From NCBI RefSeq assembly GCF_014838735.1, contig NZ_JABUXQ010000022.1, positions 1 to 36,898 on the forward strand: DNA of 36,898 bases. Direction: 5' to 3'. A program made the position numbers and the translations under genes. The notes below the pieces were generated by a model. It was given only the letters and a program-made list of their open reading frames with translations. It was not told the DNA's origin and did not search any database. The stretch comes from Limosilactobacillus portuensis. Its GTDB lineage: Bacteria > Bacillota > Bacilli > Lactobacillales > Lactobacillaceae. Positions 23,451 through 31,438 of the stretch are shown here, one piece after another (positions within the stretch are counted from its first letter, which is position 1; every line of letters begins with the position of its first letter).

Positions 23451-25204
23451 CTAATTAAACTCAAAGCCATTATGATGTGATGAAGTCATTATTTTTCTGA
23501 TAGCTTCCGGATCAAACTTATAGTGATGGTTATGGTCTAAGAGGCCATTGACTTCCTGCTCAACATCAGTTAGTTGGGTATAGCAGAAACCAGCACAATT
23601 GGGAATGCTCATAACCGCTTCAGTAAGCTGCTTGATCTTATCAATGACTGCCGACTTTGATTCGATTCGTTTGCCATATCCCCATGATTGCTGTTGAATG
23701 TCTTCTTCATAAGCAATTCCACCATATTCACTAATTAAAAATGGAACGTCTTGCCGTGAATAAGAATCGCAGAAAATTTGTCGCCCACTGGTGAGGGACG
23801 GACTACCGGCAAATACTTTAGTAAGATCTTGGTAACTTGCTGCAAGGGAAGAGGGATCACCGTTATAGTCGTGGATTGTGCAAAGGTCTGTTTTAACTTG
23901 TTCCCACCCGTCATTGGCGATTACAAGCCGAGAACTATCAAATCCTTTAGTAAGATAATATAGACTATTAGTAAAGGCTTGCTCCTCATTGTTGTGAGCG
24001 ATCTCATTGACGCCCCAAGATTCATTCATGAGGACGTATGTGATCACGCTCGGATGATTAATATGTTTAAAAATGAAATCAGGTAGTTCATCCAAAATGT
24101 GGTTCATCATGGTTGGTGAGAAATTAAAAGAACTTGGGAATTCCGCCCAGGCCAAAACACCTAGTTTATCGCATAGGTAGAGCATTCGATTACTTTCAAT
24201 GTGTTGATGAATTCGATTGCCATTAAAGCCCATTTCTTTGAGCTTAATGAGATCTGATTGGTAATCCGCTATTGAACCAGTTAATCCAGAATCAGGGTAA
24301 TATCCTTGATTCAAAACTAATTTCTGGTAAAGAAGCTGATCGTTTAGATAGACAGAGCCATTTCTTGTCTCAATTTGCCGCATCCCGAAATAAGAATAAA
24401 CACTATCTGTAACAGAGCCGTTATAGATAACCTTAAAGGTAATATCGTAAAGCAGCGGTTTGCTTGGTGACCAATAATGCAATCTGAAGTTTGGATCATC
24501 GTTACTGATATTAACAGCGAAGTGAGCTCGTCCATTAATTGTTGAACAGTTAATTGATGTAATTTGTTGTCCTTGAAACTCAATAGTTGCTTGTAATGTA
24601 GCAGTTATGGGGATGTTTAACTGTGCGTCAATTTCTAATTGTGCTAGGTGAATGTGGGGGATCATCTTAACTTGGTTTAAATACTGAGCTCCCGTTTCCT
24701 CAAGCCAAACACTTTGCCAGATTCCAATTGTTCTGGTGTACCAGCAAAGAAAATTGTGGTCCTTCCATGATTGCTTCCCAATTGGTTGATCAGTTGCGTT
24801 GAAATCTTGAACACGAACTTCTAGTATGTTTGAAGCAGTGCACCACTTACTAATATCAATGACGAATGGTGTATGACCTCCAGTATGGCTACCAATGTAA
24901 TGACCATTTAGCCAAATTTGACATTGGTAATCTACCGCCTCAAAGTGTAGAAGATAATGGCGTCCTTTATTAACTGTTAAATCAAATTTTTTTTGATACC
25001 AAACTACTGGGTAATATTTCTCTTCATTAACTTCAGCGTTCTTGAAGGTGTAGCTATATGGAACTTTAATCTGGTATGGAAAATTATGGGGATACTTATC
25101 GTAACCGCTTTCATTTTTAGCAATAAAAAAGCCCATTCCCCGTTAAGATCTAGCCAGCTAGTCCTAATCATTTGAGGGTTTGGGTACTTAATCTTATCTA
25201 ACAC
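23451..25204 (-). pseudogene. Glycoside hydrolase family 2 (beta-galactosidase/beta-glucuronidase type), frameshifted near the 5' end
   Basis: The main frame (23451-25136) carries the GH2 sugar-binding domain, immunoglobulin-like domain and TIM barrel with NGNRIHQH, general acid/base Glu in LMNESWG (residue 372 of that frame) and nucleophile in ISEYGG (residue 470). Its apparent start is not genuine. In another frame a GTG at 25204, placed by GGAG 8 nt upstream, encodes KYPNPQMIRTSWLDLNGEWAF, the usual GH2 opening, then shifts out at an A6 run (25125-25130, T6 in sense). Adding one base joins the frames into about 584 residues. The asparagine/lysine pair that marks glucuronidases (NxK) is not seen after the barrel. 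Substrate is unassigned. It heads the operon with the GPH symporter and acetyltransferase. Confidence 0.83.
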
Positions 25205-25253
25205 AACTATCACTCCGATTTATTAAATATTTTATATCAGCTGGCGATAAAAC

Positions 25254-25320
25254 TATACCAATTATATTTATTACTGCCAAAGAATTTGTTATTTTTAGTT
25301 CAAATGTTGATATACCAATT
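25254..25320. repeat. Two direct TATACCAATT repeats upstream of the GH2 operon
   Basis: TATACCAATT at 25254-25263 and again at 25311-25320, 57 nt apart, in the intergenic region before the GH2 gene. They could be binding sites for a regulator of the glycoside operon; there is no other support. Confidence 0.3.
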
Positions 25321-25387
25321 TTGGAGGACGGTGAGAATTTATTAGCCGCAATTAGATTATGGTTAACCCTAAAAGGTTGATAATAAA

Positions 25388-25422
25388 TTAAGGCCGAGAA
25401 AACAATTTTTCCCCGACCTTAA
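25388..25422. terminator. Terminator between the NAD(P)-binding protein gene and the GH2 operon promoter
   Basis: TTAAGG...CCTTAA outer stem with an inner CG/CG and GAAAA/TTTTC pairing. It lies just beyond the stop (25454) of the minus-strand oxidoreductase gene, with a T-rich flank. Confidence 0.65.
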
Positions 25423-25453
25423 CATTTTTATCTTAAAACAACTTTTTAGAAAC

Positions 25454-26134
25454 TTAGTCAGCCAAGCCAGCATCATTGTAAGCAACAGGATCACCGATGT
25501 TACTCAAGGCGTCCTCGATTGGAGTTTTTCCTGAACGCATCATGATAATATGGCCGATCGTATTCTTATATTTGAGCGTATCAGCAAGAACCTTTGCGAC
25601 GTCTGGGATTGGGTTAGTGGTATCATCACCTTCACCCAGTGTGACCATTCCTGTTCCTGGCTCATCGGTAAGGGTAGCAGGTTGGACAATTGTGTAGGCT
25701 AAATTAGTGTTGTGGATCAAGTAGTTGTCCGCAAAGAACTTGGCAATATTATAGTCGGTAATTGCAGCTAGGGCCTTATACTTAGACCACATCTGCGGTT
25801 GAAGAGCATACATTGAACTTAGCATGATGTAACGTTCAATGCCGTCTCGCTCGGCAGCCATCATTGTCTTGACGGCACCAAATGCGTCTGTCTGGAGAAG
25901 ATCTTTTCCTCTGGAGCCAGCAACGAAGTAAACTACGTCGCACCCATCCATAAGCTTAGCAATCTCGTCAACTTCTGCGTGAAGATCAAGCTTGAGTGCG
26001 GAAACACCATCAAGCTTAATGATCTTTTCTGGGTTACGAGAACCAGCAACTACTTCATTACCATCTTTAACAAGATCTTTAATTAGTTCAGTGGCGACCC
26101 GCCCTGAACCACCAGCAATAAATACTTTACTCAT
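25454..26134 (-). CDS. NAD(P)H-binding SDR-like oxidoreductase (YwnB/YhfK-like)
   Basis: 226-residue atypical short-chain dehydrogenase. It has an N-terminal Rossmann motif IAGGSGRVATELIKDL (GxxGxxA type, about 6-15), then GSRNPEKI for NADP phosphate recognition, LDLHAEVDEIAKLMDGCDVVYFVAGS, and LSSMYAL followed by K in WSKYKALAAITDYNIAK, a degenerate YxxxK. The C-terminus VQPATLTDEPGTG is typical of the NAD(P)H-binding protein group found in many lactobacilli. Substrate unknown; related proteins respond to thiol or electrophile stress. The ATG is preceded by AAAGGAGG. It is monocistronic and divergent from pepC. Confidence 0.82.
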   Translation of the reverse strand: MSKVFIAGGSGRVATELIKDLVKDGNEVVAGSRNPEKIIKLDGVSALKLDLHAEVDEIAKLMDGCDVVYFVAGSRGKDLLQTDAFGAVKTMMAAERDGIERYIMLSSMYALQPQMWSKYKALAAITDYNIAKFFADNYLIHNTNLAYTIVQPATLTDEPGTGMVTLGEGDDTTNPIPDVAKVLADTLKYKNTIGHIIMMRSGKTPIEDALSNIGDPVAYNDAGLAD

Positions 26135-26293
26135 GGTAATTCCTCCTTTGATATTACTATTTTAATTTTAACGGTTTGGTTTAATTCAAGGAAGCGATAA
26201 CACTTCTGGGGCAATTAATAGAGGTTAACGAAAAAGTGAGTTATGATTAAAGAGTAATAGTCGCCGAAAAGATTAGTAAAAGAAGGGATTATC

Positions 26294-27616
26294 GTGACAG
26301 AAGAAAAGCATTTAACCACAGAAATGGTTAGGAAATATCAAAAAGTTTTTCATACGCGAGAAGATGCGGAAGTAATTGCACGTGCGATTCAAAAGAATGG
26401 GATCAAAAACGCTAGTGAGGACCCAACTGCTAGCCAACGTCTTCACAGAGCGTTTTCTTATGAGATCAAAACGGGGAAGCCAAGTAACCAACGGCATAGT
26501 GGTCGATGCTGGTCATTTGCGACCCTGAATACGATGCGACATAAGTTTGCTAAGAAGTATAATTTTAAGGACTTTGAACTTTCCCAAAACTACCTATTTT
26601 TCTGGGACCGGATTGAACGAGCAAACATGTACTTCCAAAAGATTATTAAAACCGCAAAGAAGCCTCTTCATGACCGGACTGTTGACTTTTACTTGAGCTT
26701 TGCCTTGAATGATGGTGGTCAATGGGCTAATGCGGCCTCAATCATTGAGAAGTACGGGGTTGTTCCAGAATATGTAATGCCTGATACACATAATACTCGT
26801 GATACTAGTGATGTTGCTGAAGTAATGAATTACTTAATGCGGAAAGATGCATTAGAATTACGGCACATGGTTAATGATGGTGCAAACGAAAAGGAATTAG
26901 CAGAAGCACAACAACGGATGATGGCTGATGTTTATAAGGTTGCTGCCTACTCCTTTGGTGAACCACCGACAAAGTTCGATCTCGAATTCCGTGACGATGA
27001 TAAGAAGTTCCACCAAGTTCTTGGTCTTACGCCACTGAAGTTCTATCGTGAATACTTTGACACTAACCTGAATGATTATGTTGTAATCACTAACGCACCT
27101 GATCACGAATATAACAAGGTTTATGCAATGCCAACTCAAGACAGCGTTGCTGGGGGAATCCCAATTAAGTTTGTGAATGTTCCATTTAAGGACCTTCAAG
27201 AAACAGCGATGAAACAATTGAAGGCGGGCGAGACCGTTTGGGTTGGTAATGATGTTCTTCAACAAATGGACCGGAAACGGGGATTGATGGACGCTAAGCT
27301 GTTCCAACGTGCTCAATTGTTAGATGTTGATTTCGTAATGGATAAGAAGGATCGCCTTGAATCGAAGCAGGCAATGGTATCTCACGCCATGACATTAACT
27401 GGGTTTAACCTTCAAAATGGCGAACCAAACCGGTGGAAGATCGAAAACAGTTGGGGCAAGGATAACGGTGATAACGGCTACTTTGTAATGACTCAAGACT
27501 GGTTTGAAGAGTATACTTACGAAGCGGTAATCAACAAGAAATACCTTAGCGACGACTTAAAGAAGCTCGCCGACAGCAAACCTGTCACCCTGACTGCTTG
27601 GGATTCGTTGCAGTAG
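26294..27616 (+). CDS. pepC: Aminopeptidase C (bleomycin-hydrolase family, C1B)
   Basis: 440-residue cytosolic cysteine aminopeptidase that degrades peptides taken up from proteins. The papain-type catalytic triad is visible: Cys72 in SGRCWSFA, His364 in VSHAMTLTG and Asn385 in IENSWG. Other family strings include FELSQNYLFFWDRIERAN and DGGQWANAASIIEKYGVVPE. The enzyme is hexameric in relatives, and its C-terminus normally enters the active site; here it ends LTAWDSLQ, slightly different from the usual PWDP end. GTG start at 26294 with AGAAGGG upstream. Lactobacilli often carry several PepC-type paralogues. The stop is followed directly by a structured element related to the one after asnS, then a terminator. 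Confidence 0.94.
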   Translation: MTEEKHLTTEMVRKYQKVFHTREDAEVIARAIQKNGIKNASEDPTASQRLHRAFSYEIKTGKPSNQRHSGRCWSFATLNTMRHKFAKKYNFKDFELSQNYLFFWDRIERANMYFQKIIKTAKKPLHDRTVDFYLSFALNDGGQWANAASIIEKYGVVPEYVMPDTHNTRDTSDVAEVMNYLMRKDALELRHMVNDGANEKELAEAQQRMMADVYKVAAYSFGEPPTKFDLEFRDDDKKFHQVLGLTPLKFYREYFDTNLNDYVVITNAPDHEYNKVYAMPTQDSVAGGIPIKFVNVPFKDLQETAMKQLKAGETVWVGNDVLQQMDRKRGLMDAKLFQRAQLLDVDFVMDKKDRLESKQAMVSHAMTLTGFNLQNGEPNRWKIENSWGKDNGDNGYFVMTQDWFEEYTYEAVINKKYLSDDLKKLADSKPVTLTAWDSLQ

Positions 27617-27624
27617 AAAAGAGA

Positions 27625-27858
27625 GACCTTCCGGTGGCTAACGATTTCTCCGACGAACGGCGTCTTGCCGTCGGAGTCGGAGGTCGTTAACTCGAGGAAG
27701 GTTAGGGCGAACCGATCTTAGCTCAGTTGCATAGAACCGTTAGACGGAGGTGGCGGTCGCGGCGAGCCGATCTAGACTTTGTTACATTAGAACCGCTAAC
27801 TCTAGCAAGTTCCTGGCGAACACGTTTCTACTATGTGGCAGTGGAACTTTAGCTCTAG
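27625..27858 (+). repeat. Modular structured 3'-UTR element after pepC (copy B, three hairpin modules)
   Basis: It starts 8 nt after the pepC stop. Module 1 hairpin: GACCTTCC (27625-27632) with GGAAGGTT (27696-27703), inner GGCTAACGA/TCGTTAACT, TCTCCGAC/GTCGGAGG and GACGGCGTCTTGCCGTC-like stems, then the tag GGCGAACCGATCT (27706-27718). Module 2: GAACCGTTAGACGG with GGTGGCGGTCG, then GGCGAGCCGATCT (27761-27773). Module 3: GAACCGCTAA with TAGCAAGTTC, then GGCGAACACGTTT (27815-27827), ending with TGTGGCAG. The first hairpin and the last tag are closely similar to the copy after asnS. No coding content. Confidence 0.7.
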
Positions 27859-27896
27859 TACATTAAAAATAATAAAAGATAATTTGCTACTGAATG

Positions 27897-27938
27897 AATC
27901 GCTTAATGAGAAAACTCATTGGCGATTTATTTTTCTTT
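27897..27938 (+). terminator. Terminator ending the pepC transcript
   Basis: AATCGC, ATGAG pairing with CTCAT, GCGATT, followed by TATTTTTCTTT. It lies after element B, so the element would be part of the pepC 3' UTR. Confidence 0.75.
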
Positions 27939-28011
27939 AAAAAATTAACTATCGTTTGCGGTATGATTATTGCTATAAGAGAAGTTTAGAGAGAAAGAAG
28001 TTGGTTAAATC

Positions 28012-29205
28012 GTGGTAAAGCAGAAAAAAGAATCGATCTTCACAAAGGATGTTGTCCTGGTAATGGCAGCATCGTTTTTCTTCATCTTTAGTAATATGTA
28101 CTGTAACCCGTTAATTAACGGTTATGCACAAGAACTAGGAGCTTCAAGTGCGTTTGCCGGAATTATTGTGGGGATGATGAGTATTGTCGCAATGTTCCTC
28201 AGACCGATTGCGGGGAACTTGACCGACCACTTTTCGAAGTATTCACTATCATTCATTGGCGGCGCGTTGTGTTTCCTTGGGGTAATGGGATATGTAATTA
28301 CGCCTAATAGTGGCTTGCTATTATTCTTCCGGTTGATTAATGGTCTGGGATACGTCCTTTGCACTGTGTGTATGACTACCTGGCTCTCGTACCTGGTTCC
28401 ATTTAACCATGTTGGGGAAGCAATGAGTTTTTATGGCCTGATGAACGCTTTGGCAATGGCCTTTGCTCCAGCAGTGTCAATTAACCTTTACCGGATAATT
28501 GGTTATCGGGATGCCATCGTTATTTCGGCCTTATCAGCGCTAATGGTGGTAATTACAGTTCAGTTTGTTAGTAACCGGGCTAAACCGAAACCAGTTCCTC
28601 AATCACAATCAGGAAAGAAAAAGAAACTTCATATTAAGATTATTCAACGTGATTCGTTATCAGTTGCGGCATTAACGGCATTATTTGCAATTCCATACTT
28701 TGCAACCCAAGCGGACATTGTTGCTTATACTGAACAACGTCATTTACCGATTGCTATTGGTTCGTACTTCTTGATTTACGCAGTGGTTTTACTAGCAATT
28801 CGGCTCTTTCTAAGAAACCAATTTGATACGGTCCGTTTTGGTCCCTGGCTAGTTACTAGTACAGTAGCAACAGTTTTCTACTTAATTATGCTAACGATCA
28901 TGAAAACTAACATTGAAATGGCATTGGCAGCTGCGGGGATGGCCTTTGGTTATGGTCTAATTTATTCGGTTTGTCAGTCTACGGCAATGATGCTTGCACC
29001 AGATGATGAACGGGGATTGGCTAGCTCAACTTTCTTTTTAGGGTTAGATATTGGGATGACGCTTGGCCCAGTTCTTGGTGGGATTATTGATAGTACGATG
29101 CCGGTAAAATGGTTCTATCCAGTAATGCTCATTACCGTACCATTAATCCTTTTGATTTACTTCTTCAATCGGCGAAAGTTGAATAGTGCGGTCGGTAATC
29201 ATTAA
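28012..29205 (+). CDS. MFS transporter (drug/metabolite efflux type)
   Basis: 397-residue major facilitator with twelve predicted helices. It has the MFS motif A-like loop GNLTDHFSKYSLSFIGG after helix 2, and a central cytoplasmic loop with a charged run (SQSGKKKKLHIKI, about 200-212). The family resembles the YfcJ/YhhS-like or arabinose-efflux permeases; the substrate cannot be told from sequence. The start is a GTG at 28012; AGAAAGAAG lies about 13 nt away, a weak distance, but no better start exists. It has its own terminator (29246-29287). Confidence 0.82.
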   Translation: MVKQKKESIFTKDVVLVMAASFFFIFSNMYCNPLINGYAQELGASSAFAGIIVGMMSIVAMFLRPIAGNLTDHFSKYSLSFIGGALCFLGVMGYVITPNSGLLLFFRLINGLGYVLCTVCMTTWLSYLVPFNHVGEAMSFYGLMNALAMAFAPAVSINLYRIIGYRDAIVISALSALMVVITVQFVSNRAKPKPVPQSQSGKKKKLHIKIIQRDSLSVAALTALFAIPYFATQADIVAYTEQRHLPIAIGSYFLIYAVVLLAIRLFLRNQFDTVRFGPWLVTSTVATVFYLIMLTIMKTNIEMALAAAGMAFGYGLIYSVCQSTAMMLAPDDERGLASSTFFLGLDIGMTLGPVLGGIIDSTMPVKWFYPVMLITVPLILLIYFFNRRKLNSAVGNH

Positions 29206-29245
29206 TTTCTACAATTGAATTATTTAATGCTGAAAGGCTAGTAAT

Positions 29246-29287
29246 GACTGGTGAGAAAAAGATAATTTCCTCACCAGTCTATTTTTT
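29246..29287 (+). terminator. Terminator after the MFS gene
   Basis: GACTGGTGAG (29246-29255) pairs with CTCACCAGTC (29270-29279), followed by TATTTTTTG. The T-run abuts the first XRE operator. Confidence 0.88.
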
Positions 29288-29357
29288 GTCATATATAGTT
29301 GACAAAGCAGAATGACCTTAGTAAGATAATACCAACAAATGTCATTTATATATGACA
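29287..29357 (+). promoter_or_regulatory. Promoter with two near-identical 18-bp operators for the XRE/DUF3278 operon
   Basis: TTGACA (29299-29304), 17-nt spacer, TAAGAT (29322-29327). Operator 1 is TGTCATATATAGTTGACA (29287-29304) and includes the -35. Operator 2 is TGTCATTTATATATGACA (29340-29357), downstream of the -10. Centre-to-centre distance is 53 bp, about five DNA turns, which would suit looping or cooperative repression by the downstream HTH protein. Confidence 0.75.
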
Positions 29358-29378
29358 ATTAGGAGGAGTGAGTAATTA

Positions 29379-29573
29379 TTGAATCGCGTCCGTCAATTTA
29401 GGAAGAAGCAACAATTATCACAATTTGAATTGGCAAAAGAGATCGGGGTCGCGCGCCAAACAATTAGTTTAATTGAAAGTGATAAGTATAACCCATCACT
29501 GGAATTATGTCGGAAGTTAGCAATTGCATTAAAAACAGATCTAAACTCACTTTTTTGGGAGGAATCAAAATGA
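29379..29573 (+). CDS. XRE-family HTH transcriptional regulator
   Basis: 64-residue single-domain repressor-type protein. The HTH reads FELAKEIGVARQTISLIESDKYNPSLELCRKLAIAL (about 18-53), very typical of the short YgzD/Xre group. Start is a TTG at 29379 with AGGAGGAG upstream. The stop overlaps the start of the DUF3278 gene (ATGA), so they are one operon. Two palindromes flank the promoter and are its probable binding sites. No sensor domain is present; by analogy with other small XRE/membrane-protein pairs, the partner may relay the signal. Confidence 0.88.
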   Translation: MNRVRQFRKKQQLSQFELAKEIGVARQTISLIESDKYNPSLELCRKLAIALKTDLNSLFWEESK

Positions 29574-30094
29574 CAAAAGAAAAACTACGTAATAGTCTTC
29601 TTAAATTTTCATACGGAATCAGTGGCCCAATTGATGAATACCAAGAAAAGCAACTAGATCACCTTGGTAATTCAGCTTATTTAATCTTAACTTTAGTTAC
29701 GCCAGTTTTACTATGTATCGCGGTTCTCTTGGCATTAGTTACTACCTACCAGATAGCCTTTTGGTTCGCAATTATTAGTTTATTTGCCTTATTTATTATT
29801 GTTACCTGGTATTTTTACATTATTGCTATCCGGCAGAAAGTGTTAGTAAATGAGGTTGATTCGGGCGAACTGAAAGAAAAACGAAAAATAGCCATTAGAC
29901 GTGGTATTATTACAGGAATTGTTTTTTCCTTGATTGAATGTATTGGTTTAATAATTATTTACCAGAGTTATTCAGTCAAATGGAGCTACGCACTGATCGT
30001 TAATGTGATTATTGTATCCATACTTGTTGGTTTGTTTGCTGGAGTACTGGCAGGGGTAATTGCCTGGAAGAACTTAAAAAAATTCAATGGATAA
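29570..30094 (+). CDS. DUF3278 family membrane protein
   Basis: 174 residues with four membrane helices: about 34-57, 61-88, 113-133 and 139-165. I assign it to DUF3278, a family repeatedly encoded directly after a short XRE regulator in lactobacilli and streptococci. No catalytic motif is seen; function is unknown. The ATG at 29570 lies 9 nt after GGGAGGA and overlaps the HTH stop codon; a longer frame into the HTH gene is rejected. The N-terminal SYGISGPIDEYQEKQLDHLGN is the most distinctive part. Confidence 0.8.
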   Translation: MTKEKLRNSLLKFSYGISGPIDEYQEKQLDHLGNSAYLILTLVTPVLLCIAVLLALVTTYQIAFWFAIISLFALFIIVTWYFYIIAIRQKVLVNEVDSGELKEKRKIAIRRGIITGIVFSLIECIGLIIIYQSYSVKWSYALIVNVIIVSILVGLFAGVLAGVIAWKNLKKFNG

Positions 30095-30099
30095 TAAAT

Positions 30100-30136
30100 A
30101 ACGGTCAGTGTTTCATATGAAACATTGGCCGTTTTA
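30100..30136 (+). terminator. Terminator after the XRE/DUF3278 operon
   Basis: ACGGTCAGTGTTTC pairs with GAAACATTGGCCGT around ATAT, then TTT. Confidence 0.82.
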
Positions 30137-30183
30137 AATGATGTTTAACAGGAGTAAACTGGTTATAAAGGAAGTGGACGGCA

Positions 30184-30882
30184 ATGGATCGAGCAAAAGT
30201 TATTATTCATATGTACATGTCAATTGACGGTAAAATTGATGGTGATTGGGATGGGTTGCCGGGAGATAAAATTTCTGGTGACTATTACGACGATCAACTA
30301 TTCAAACTTGGCAGTGCCAATGCTAACGGGAGTAATACGATCGTAATGTATGCTGCTAAGGGGAAGCCGGACCTAAGTAAATATGATGGTCAACGGATAG
30401 AATACCGTGATTGGGTACCAAGCGAAATTAAATCAGCAACTTGGGATGTTAGTTACGATCGTCGTGGAAGAGCTGGCTGGGAGAAAAATTACTTTCCGTA
30501 TGCCGGAAGGAAAAACCGGGCGATTGAAGTTATTACTAAGCAAGCCTCCCAAAACTACCTTGCCTTTCTCCAATCAATGGAAATCCCGTACTTAGTTTGT
30601 GGTGAACGAGAGATCAACTTTGCCGAATCATTGGTTAAACTGAAAAAATATTTTGATATTAAAACAATGGTTCTGGGTGGCGGCGCGTTAATTAATGGGG
30701 CCTTTCTCAAGGCTGGATTAGTGGATCAGATTTCGTTAGTAATCGCTCCGTATATTTCAGGTGATTCAAAGAAGAAGGGAACCTTTGACACGTTAGGGAA
30801 ATTTGTTAATCAACGCTTCCATGTTACCCAAACGAAAAAGCTAGGTGATGGTGGCGTTCATCTAATTTACGATCGAGATTAG
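30184..30882 (+). CDS. RibD C-terminal / dihydrofolate-reductase-like reductase
   Basis: 232-residue NADPH-dependent reductase of the RibD_C/DHFR-like superfamily. Seen: N-terminal HMYMSIDGKIDGDW (substrate/cofactor strand with the MSxDG motif), KNRAIEVIT, and the nucleotide-binding LGGGALINGAFLKAGLVDQISLVIAPYISG near 161-190, a hallmark of this group. It lacks a deaminase domain, so it is not the bifunctional RibD; stand-alone members are of unknown substrate and widespread in lactobacilli. ATG with AAGGAAGTGG upstream. A good terminator follows. It may belong functionally with the redox genes downstream, but is a separate transcript. Confidence 0.86.
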   Translation: MDRAKVIIHMYMSIDGKIDGDWDGLPGDKISGDYYDDQLFKLGSANANGSNTIVMYAAKGKPDLSKYDGQRIEYRDWVPSEIKSATWDVSYDRRGRAGWEKNYFPYAGRKNRAIEVITKQASQNYLAFLQSMEIPYLVCGEREINFAESLVKLKKYFDIKTMVLGGGALINGAFLKAGLVDQISLVIAPYISGDSKKKGTFDTLGKFVNQRFHVTQTKKLGDGGVHLIYDRD

Positions 30883-30894
30883 GTGAACTATCGT

Positions 30895-30936
30895 AAAACA
30901 GCGGAAGCTCCAGTTGTTAGAACTTCCGCTGTTTTT
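30895..30936. terminator. Terminator between the RibD-like gene and the HxlR gene
   Basis: AAAACAGCGGAAG (30895-30907) pairs with CTTCCGCTGTTTTT (30923-30936). It ends the RibD-like gene and, by its A-run, may serve the convergent HxlR gene. Confidence 0.87.
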
Positions 30937-30941
30937 ATTGA

Positions 30942-31373
30942 TTACTTTTTAACAATTTCTTGCTTCCAGTGATGAAGGTGTTGCTTGGTAATTACACACA
31001 GGCCATCTTCGCCAAGCTCCTTCATTTTGTCTGTACACATAATTTTAACGTCTTGTTTATTACTAACTTGTTGCTCACCCCAGTAATTTAAATATCGAAG
31101 AGCAGCATAAAGGTTTTCCCCTTCATCAGTTAGTCGATATTCAACGTGGGGCGGGATGGTATTATAGCTTTTTCGGGCGATTATACCGGCATCGCCAAGT
31201 TCACGAAGCTGGTCACTCAATACTTTATGTGATGTTCCCAATTGCTTAACTAATTCGCCAGTGCGTCGGGGATGACCAGCAAGTAGGTAGAGGATAACCG
31301 GCTTCCATTTGCCACCAATTAGGGAAAGAGCATAATCAGCACCCGTATTAAACATTTTTACCTGTTTAGCCAT
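30942..31373 (-). CDS. HxlR-family (DUF24) transcriptional regulator without the N-terminal cysteine
   Basis: 143-residue winged-helix repressor. The HxlR core is plain: LIGGKWKPVILYLLAGHPRRTGELVKQLGTSHKVLSDQLRELGDAGIIARK, then the wing IPPHVEYRLTDEG and a dimerisation helix. Many HxlR proteins (YodB, HypR, QorR) sense electrophiles through a conserved Cys just before the core; here that segment reads FNTGADYALS and has no Cys. Two Cys residues occur instead in a C-terminal extension (MCTDKMKELGEDGLCV). RBS GGAGGGAGG precedes the ATG. A near-palindrome at 31397-31414 overlaps the upstream region. It lies downstream of the nitroreductase in the same direction. Confidence 0.87.
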   Translation of the reverse strand: MAKQVKMFNTGADYALSLIGGKWKPVILYLLAGHPRRTGELVKQLGTSHKVLSDQLRELGDAGIIARKSYNTIPPHVEYRLTDEGENLYAALRYLNYWGEQQVSNKQDVKIMCTDKMKELGEDGLCVITKQHLHHWKQEIVKK

Positions 31374-31396
31374 AAAAAAAATCCTCCCTCCAGTAA

Positions 31397-31414
31397 TTTC
31401 ATTATATTATGAAA
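31397..31414. promoter_or_regulatory. Candidate operator before the first HxlR gene
   Basis: TTTCATTATATTATGAAA, an 18-bp imperfect palindrome with six perfect bases in each arm, located between nitroreductase and HxlR genes. Confidence 0.4.
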
Positions 31415-31438
31415 CCGCTAAAGAGAGAATTAATTATA

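Noticed and set aside
25206-25380. Plus-strand open frame with a receiver-like string (IPIIFITAKE) and LAAIRLWLTLKG before a stop
   Set aside because: It has no start codon, overlaps the 5' end of the GH2 gene on the other strand, lacks the rest of a response-regulator domain, and the resemblance is over about ten residues.
26193-26215. Possible cre/operator palindrome (GAAG...CTTC) upstream of pepC
   Set aside because: Matches the CcpA consensus poorly, and arms are only four bases.
26897-27316. Minus-strand ORF of 139 codons
   Set aside because: Antisense of pepC, no ribosome site, no family features; pepC is fully conserved in the same stretch.
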